A stretch of DNA of 64,000 nt, from contig NZ_CABPSL010000001.1 of the NCBI RefSeq assembly GCF_902459665.1, positions 1-64,000 of the forward strand, read 5' to 3'. Positions 61,663 through 64,000 of the stretch are shown here, piece after piece. The position numbers and the translations under genes were made by a program. How positions within the stretch are numbered: position 1 is the stretch's first letter; every line of letters begins with the position of its first letter. The DNA comes from Pandoraea cepalis (lineage in GTDB: Bacteria > Pseudomonadota > Gammaproteobacteria > Burkholderiales > Burkholderiaceae). The notes beneath the pieces are model-generated. The model saw only the letters and a program-made list of their open reading frames with translations, searched no databases and was not told the origin of the DNA.

Positions 61663-62279
61663 CGTGGCGGCTGGCCGGGTTCGACTGACGCCGGCAGCGT
61701 CGCGTCGCCGGCGTTCAACGGCCGCTGCATGAGCACGGTGTCGATCCACCGGCCGAATTTGAACCCGACGGATTTGAGCACGCCCGTCTGCGTGAAGCCG
61801 CATGCCTTGTGCAGCGCCAGCGAGGCCGCGTTGCCGCTGTCGCCGACGTTCGCGACCAATTGCCGCCACGGGCCGCCTTCGCAACGTGCGATGAGCGCGA
61901 GCAGCAGCGCGCGCCCGACGCCCTGGCCCGTCGAATCGGCCGCGATGTACACCGAGTCTTCGAGCGTGAAGCGATAGGCCGAGCGCGGCCGGTAGTGCGT
62001 GGCGTACGCGTAGCCGAGGACCTTGCCGTCGCGCTCTGCAACGAGGTACGGCAGTCCGGCGTCGAGACCCTTCGTGCAACGCGCGCGCATCTCGGCCTCG
62101 TCGGGCGGCACTTCCTCGAACGACGCCGTGCCAGTGCGCACGTGATGCGCATAGATGGCCGTGAGCGTCGGCAGGTCGTCGTCGCGCACGGGGCGCACCG
62201 TGCACGCTCCACGCGCGGGTTCCGTGTCGACGCGTTGCGGCGCGTTGGGGAGGGAGGCGTGAGCGGAGGACGACGACAT
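61629..62279 (-). CDS. GNAT acetyltransferase, phosphinothricin-acetyltransferase-like
   Basis: 216-residue N-acetyltransferase using acetyl-CoA. The GNAT core spans about residues 27-185: TVRPVRDDDLPTLTAIYAHH, VRTGTASFEEVPPDEAEMRA, YAYATHYRPRSAYRFTLEDS, the acetyl-CoA loop ADSTGQGVGRALLLALIARC and GDSGNAASLALHKACGFTQT. It ends with LKSVGFKFGRWIDTVLMQRP. This pattern is that of the phosphinothricin/methionine-sulfone acetyltransferase group (Pat/MddA-like). The tail after residue 190 is extra and probably disordered. Its true substrate is not known. A perfect 7-1-7 palindrome lies about 100 bp upstream. Confidence 0.88.
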   Translation of the reverse strand: MSSSSAHASLPNAPQRVDTEPARGACTVRPVRDDDLPTLTAIYAHHVRTGTASFEEVPPDEAEMRARCTKGLDAGLPYLVAERDGKVLGYAYATHYRPRSAYRFTLEDSVYIAADSTGQGVGRALLLALIARCEGGPWRQLVANVGDSGNAASLALHKACGFTQTGVLKSVGFKFGRWIDTVLMQRPLNAGDATLPASVEPGQPPRQNGEARSSAL

Positions 62280-62380
62280 ACGAACAGACCCGAGCGTTGA
62301 GTTTCACAACGAACCGGTGTCCCGGTCCGTGACAGTCAATAGTGTGCGCTTCGTCAATTCATAATAAAAGCTTGCGTTGA

Positions 62381-62395
62381 TTATGCAGTGCATAA
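62381..62395. promoter_or_regulatory. Palindrome upstream of the GNAT gene
   Basis: TTATGCA-G-TGCATAA, a perfect 7-bp inverted repeat with one central base, in an AT-rich 60-bp stretch between the TAXI gene stop and the GNAT start. Candidate operator; no regulator gene is adjacent except the partial LysR at 63926. Confidence 0.45.
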
Positions 62396-62412
62396 GCATC
62401 GCTTTGAGATAC

Positions 62413-63840
62413 TCACACGCCGCGCAGGCTGTCCTTGCTGGCGGCCGGTGACGCACTGTCGGCGTGCCGGGCGGCGTCGCCACCCGTGGCTTCCGGCGCC
62501 GCGTTCATGACATCGAGCCGCTGCCGCACGAAGCCAATGTGTTCGCGCAGCACATAGAACTGGTCGGCGTACGCGAGCGGGATCTTCAGCCGATTGACGG
62601 CGGCTTCGATGGCGTCGAGCCGATGGCGCAGGCTTCGGTATTCGGTGTGGGCGTCGTCGGCCAGCGCTTCGCGTTCGAGCGCGATGAGCGCGCCGTACCA
62701 GCGGTACAACCGCGATTTCACGCGCCAGCTGTACAGCGACGGCACCAGCCGGAATGCCGGAATCAGCACGACGAGGATCGGCACGAGCAACACGACGATG
62801 CGATCGGCGAGACTCGCGACCCAGAACGGCAAATGCCGGTACAGAAACCCCTTGCCGGACTTGTAGTAGCGTGCGGCATCGTCGGAGATCGGGAATTCGT
62901 GGACCTGAGCCGATGGGAATTCCCCGGCGCGTTGCAGCAGGTTGGCCTTGCCGTGCACCTCGCGCGCGGCTTCGATCAACAGATCGGAGAGTGCCGGATG
63001 CAGGCTGTCGCGCGCGACGAGTTCGACCGTCGGGCTGATGACGTGTACCGGTTGTGCCGGCAGGTTGCGACCGAGGTCGAAAACGCCGCGCGGCAATGTG
63101 AGTTGATTCAGATACGTGAAACGGCGCGTGTACGCATCGGCCTGCGCGAAGTCCATCAGCCGCACACCGGGCGTGCGGATCAGCTTGCCCAATGTCGGGC
63201 CGGTGGCGGTGTCGCCGGTGAGCATGGCGGCGTCGACGCGTCCGTCGATCAAGGCCTGCGCGGCATCCTGTCCGTCGTATGCCGTGAGCCGGGTCGCACC
63301 GCCCGGCTCGATGCCGTTCGCCTTGAGCAGCGCGAGCGACAGTGCGCGTGCGCCACTGCCTTCGCGACCGATGGCGATGCGCTTGCCTGTCAGGTCAGAC
63401 AGCTTCGTGACGCGCGCCCCGCGATAGAACACGGAAATCGGCGCATAGAACACGCTGCCGAGCGAGACCAGGCCATCGACGTCGAGGCCTTGCGACACGC
63501 CCCCCTGCACCAGGCCCAGGTCGACGTTTTGCGATGCGTCGGCGAGCCGCTCCACGTTCTGGCGCGAGCCCTCGGACGTGAGAACGACGAGTGTGATGCC
63601 GTCGCGCGCGAGGATCGTCTTGTAGCGTTGTGCGGCATTCCAGAAGGAGCTGCCTTCAGGGCCGGCGCTGATTGTCACGGTGCGCGGCGGCGCCGGTCGT
63701 ACGAGCCATACGGCGAGCCAAATGGCCGCCATCGACAGGAGGATGACCGGGCCGAAGGATACGGCGAGGTCGCGCCAGGAAATGGCGACGAAGCGGGCGC
63801 GGATTCGCCGGTGGGCGGGTGAGTTCGAATCGGTCGTCAT
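62413..63840 (-). CDS. Membrane-anchored TAXI-family solute-binding protein
   Basis: 475-residue protein related to the TAXI solute-binding subunits of TRAP transporters. An uncleaved-looking N-terminal helix (about residues 26-47, FGPVILLSMAAIWLAVWLV) precedes the binding domain. The binding domain has VTISAGPEGSSFWNAAQRYK, QNVDLGLVQGGVSQGLDV, GKRIAIGREGSGARALSLAL and AALIDGRVDAAML-like stretches (QALIDGRVDAAMLTGDTAT). A second helix (VVLLVPILVVLIPAFRLVPS) is followed by a cytosolic helical tail of about 110 residues. So the sensor sits in the periplasm, tethered at both ends. No TRAP membrane subunit gene is nearby. ATG 63840 is used. Confidence 0.85.
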   Translation of the reverse strand: MTTDSNSPAHRRIRARFVAISWRDLAVSFGPVILLSMAAIWLAVWLVRPAPPRTVTISAGPEGSSFWNAAQRYKTILARDGITLVVLTSEGSRQNVERLADASQNVDLGLVQGGVSQGLDVDGLVSLGSVFYAPISVFYRGARVTKLSDLTGKRIAIGREGSGARALSLALLKANGIEPGGATRLTAYDGQDAAQALIDGRVDAAMLTGDTATGPTLGKLIRTPGVRLMDFAQADAYTRRFTYLNQLTLPRGVFDLGRNLPAQPVHVISPTVELVARDSLHPALSDLLIEAAREVHGKANLLQRAGEFPSAQVHEFPISDDAARYYKSGKGFLYRHLPFWVASLADRIVVLLVPILVVLIPAFRLVPSLYSWRVKSRLYRWYGALIALEREALADDAHTEYRSLRHRLDAIEAAVNRLKIPLAYADQFYVLREHIGFVRQRLDVMNAAPEATGGDAARHADSASPAASKDSLRGV

Positions 63841-63871
63841 CGAAAGCAGGCAGGCTTGACCCGCATATCCA

Positions 63872-63920
63872 ACACCCGGCCGATCATACGCCATCTATGC
63901 TGACTGATCGGGCCGGGTGT
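63872..63920. terminator. Large inverted repeat between the TAXI gene and the partial LysR gene
   Basis: ACACCCGGCC (63871-63881 region) pairs with GGCCGGGTGT (63911-63920), and GATCA with TGATC inside, interrupted by one bulge. It starts 6 bp left of the stop of the minus-strand gene at 63926, so it probably ends that transcript. The T-tract is poor. Confidence 0.5.
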
Positions 63921-63925
63921 CTTCG

Positions 63926-64000
63926 TCAACGATGCGCGAGGCTCTGCGCAAGTTGCTTCCAGAGGTGATCGGCGGCGGGCGACAGACGCCGGCCCACGCG
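63926..64000 (-). CDS. C-terminal end of a probable LysR regulator (partial)
   Basis: The minus strand reads RVGRRLSPAADHLWKQLAQS followed by LAHR and a TGA at 63928-63926. The run RRLSPAAxxLW close to the end is the typical finish of LysR-family regulators. Only 24 residues are in the window, so the identity is a suggestion. Confidence 0.5.
   Translation of the reverse strand, partial: RVGRRLSPAADHLWKQLAQSLAHR

Overview
The window is GC-rich chromosomal DNA with dense gene packing. It looks like a Burkholderiales bacterium, most probably Pandoraea or a close relative in Burkholderiaceae. The pointers are families typical of that order: a DUF3331 protein, a DUF4148-like small exported protein, a roughly 1,980-residue tandem UvrA, a Burkholderia-style filamentous exoprotein with its pretoxin region, and many LysR and MFS genes. 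The genus is an inference. I saw no tRNA, rRNA, insertion sequence, phage gene or CRISPR array.

Layout. 1-10.7 kb (minus): a two-partner secretion locus, probably contact-dependent inhibition, with the outer-membrane transporter (cdiB) followed by a giant exoprotein (cdiA). The window cuts cdiA just after its pretoxin region, so the toxin tip and any immunity gene lie outside. 11.2-15.5 kb: a type II NADH dehydrogenase coupled to a DUF3331 gene, a divergent TetR regulator, and an NlpC/P60 lipoprotein peptidase. 15.7-21.8 kb: a double-length UvrA with a perfect LexA-type SOS box upstream. 22-23.6 kb: a small exported protein, a helically phased array of DnaA-box-like 9-mers, and a UppP-type phosphatase. 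23.7-27.3 kb: a LysR regulator, an iron-dependent alcohol dehydrogenase of phosphonate-associated type and an MHS-family transporter. 27.4-36 kb: small exported and membrane peptides, a DUF445 protein, malate synthase G with a palindrome at its promoter, dipeptidase E, a DMT exporter and short conserved proteins. 36-49.5 kb: alternating regulators and transporters (LysR/MFS twice, ModE, an EAL phosphodiesterase, fosmidomycin-type efflux, MocR/MFS). 48.5-52 kb: an RpiR regulator divergent from a class III aminotransferase and a beta-keto-acid cleavage enzyme. 52-61 kb: a complete Wsp surface-sensing operon (wspABCDEF-wspR), followed 18 bp later by a glutathione S-transferase. 61.6-64 kb: a GNAT acetyltransferase, a membrane-anchored TAXI-type binding protein and the last 24 residues of a probable LysR regulator.

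How the genes work together. The Wsp operon makes c-di-GMP through WspR, and the CSS-motif EAL protein at 42-43.5 kb degrades it, so the window holds both sides of a c-di-GMP switch. The CDI-type exoprotein is a surface factor often linked to aggregation and biofilm, which is also a common output of c-di-GMP. Much of the remainder is regulator/transporter or regulator/catabolic pairs that diverge from a shared promoter, and several of these promoters carry visible inverted repeats.
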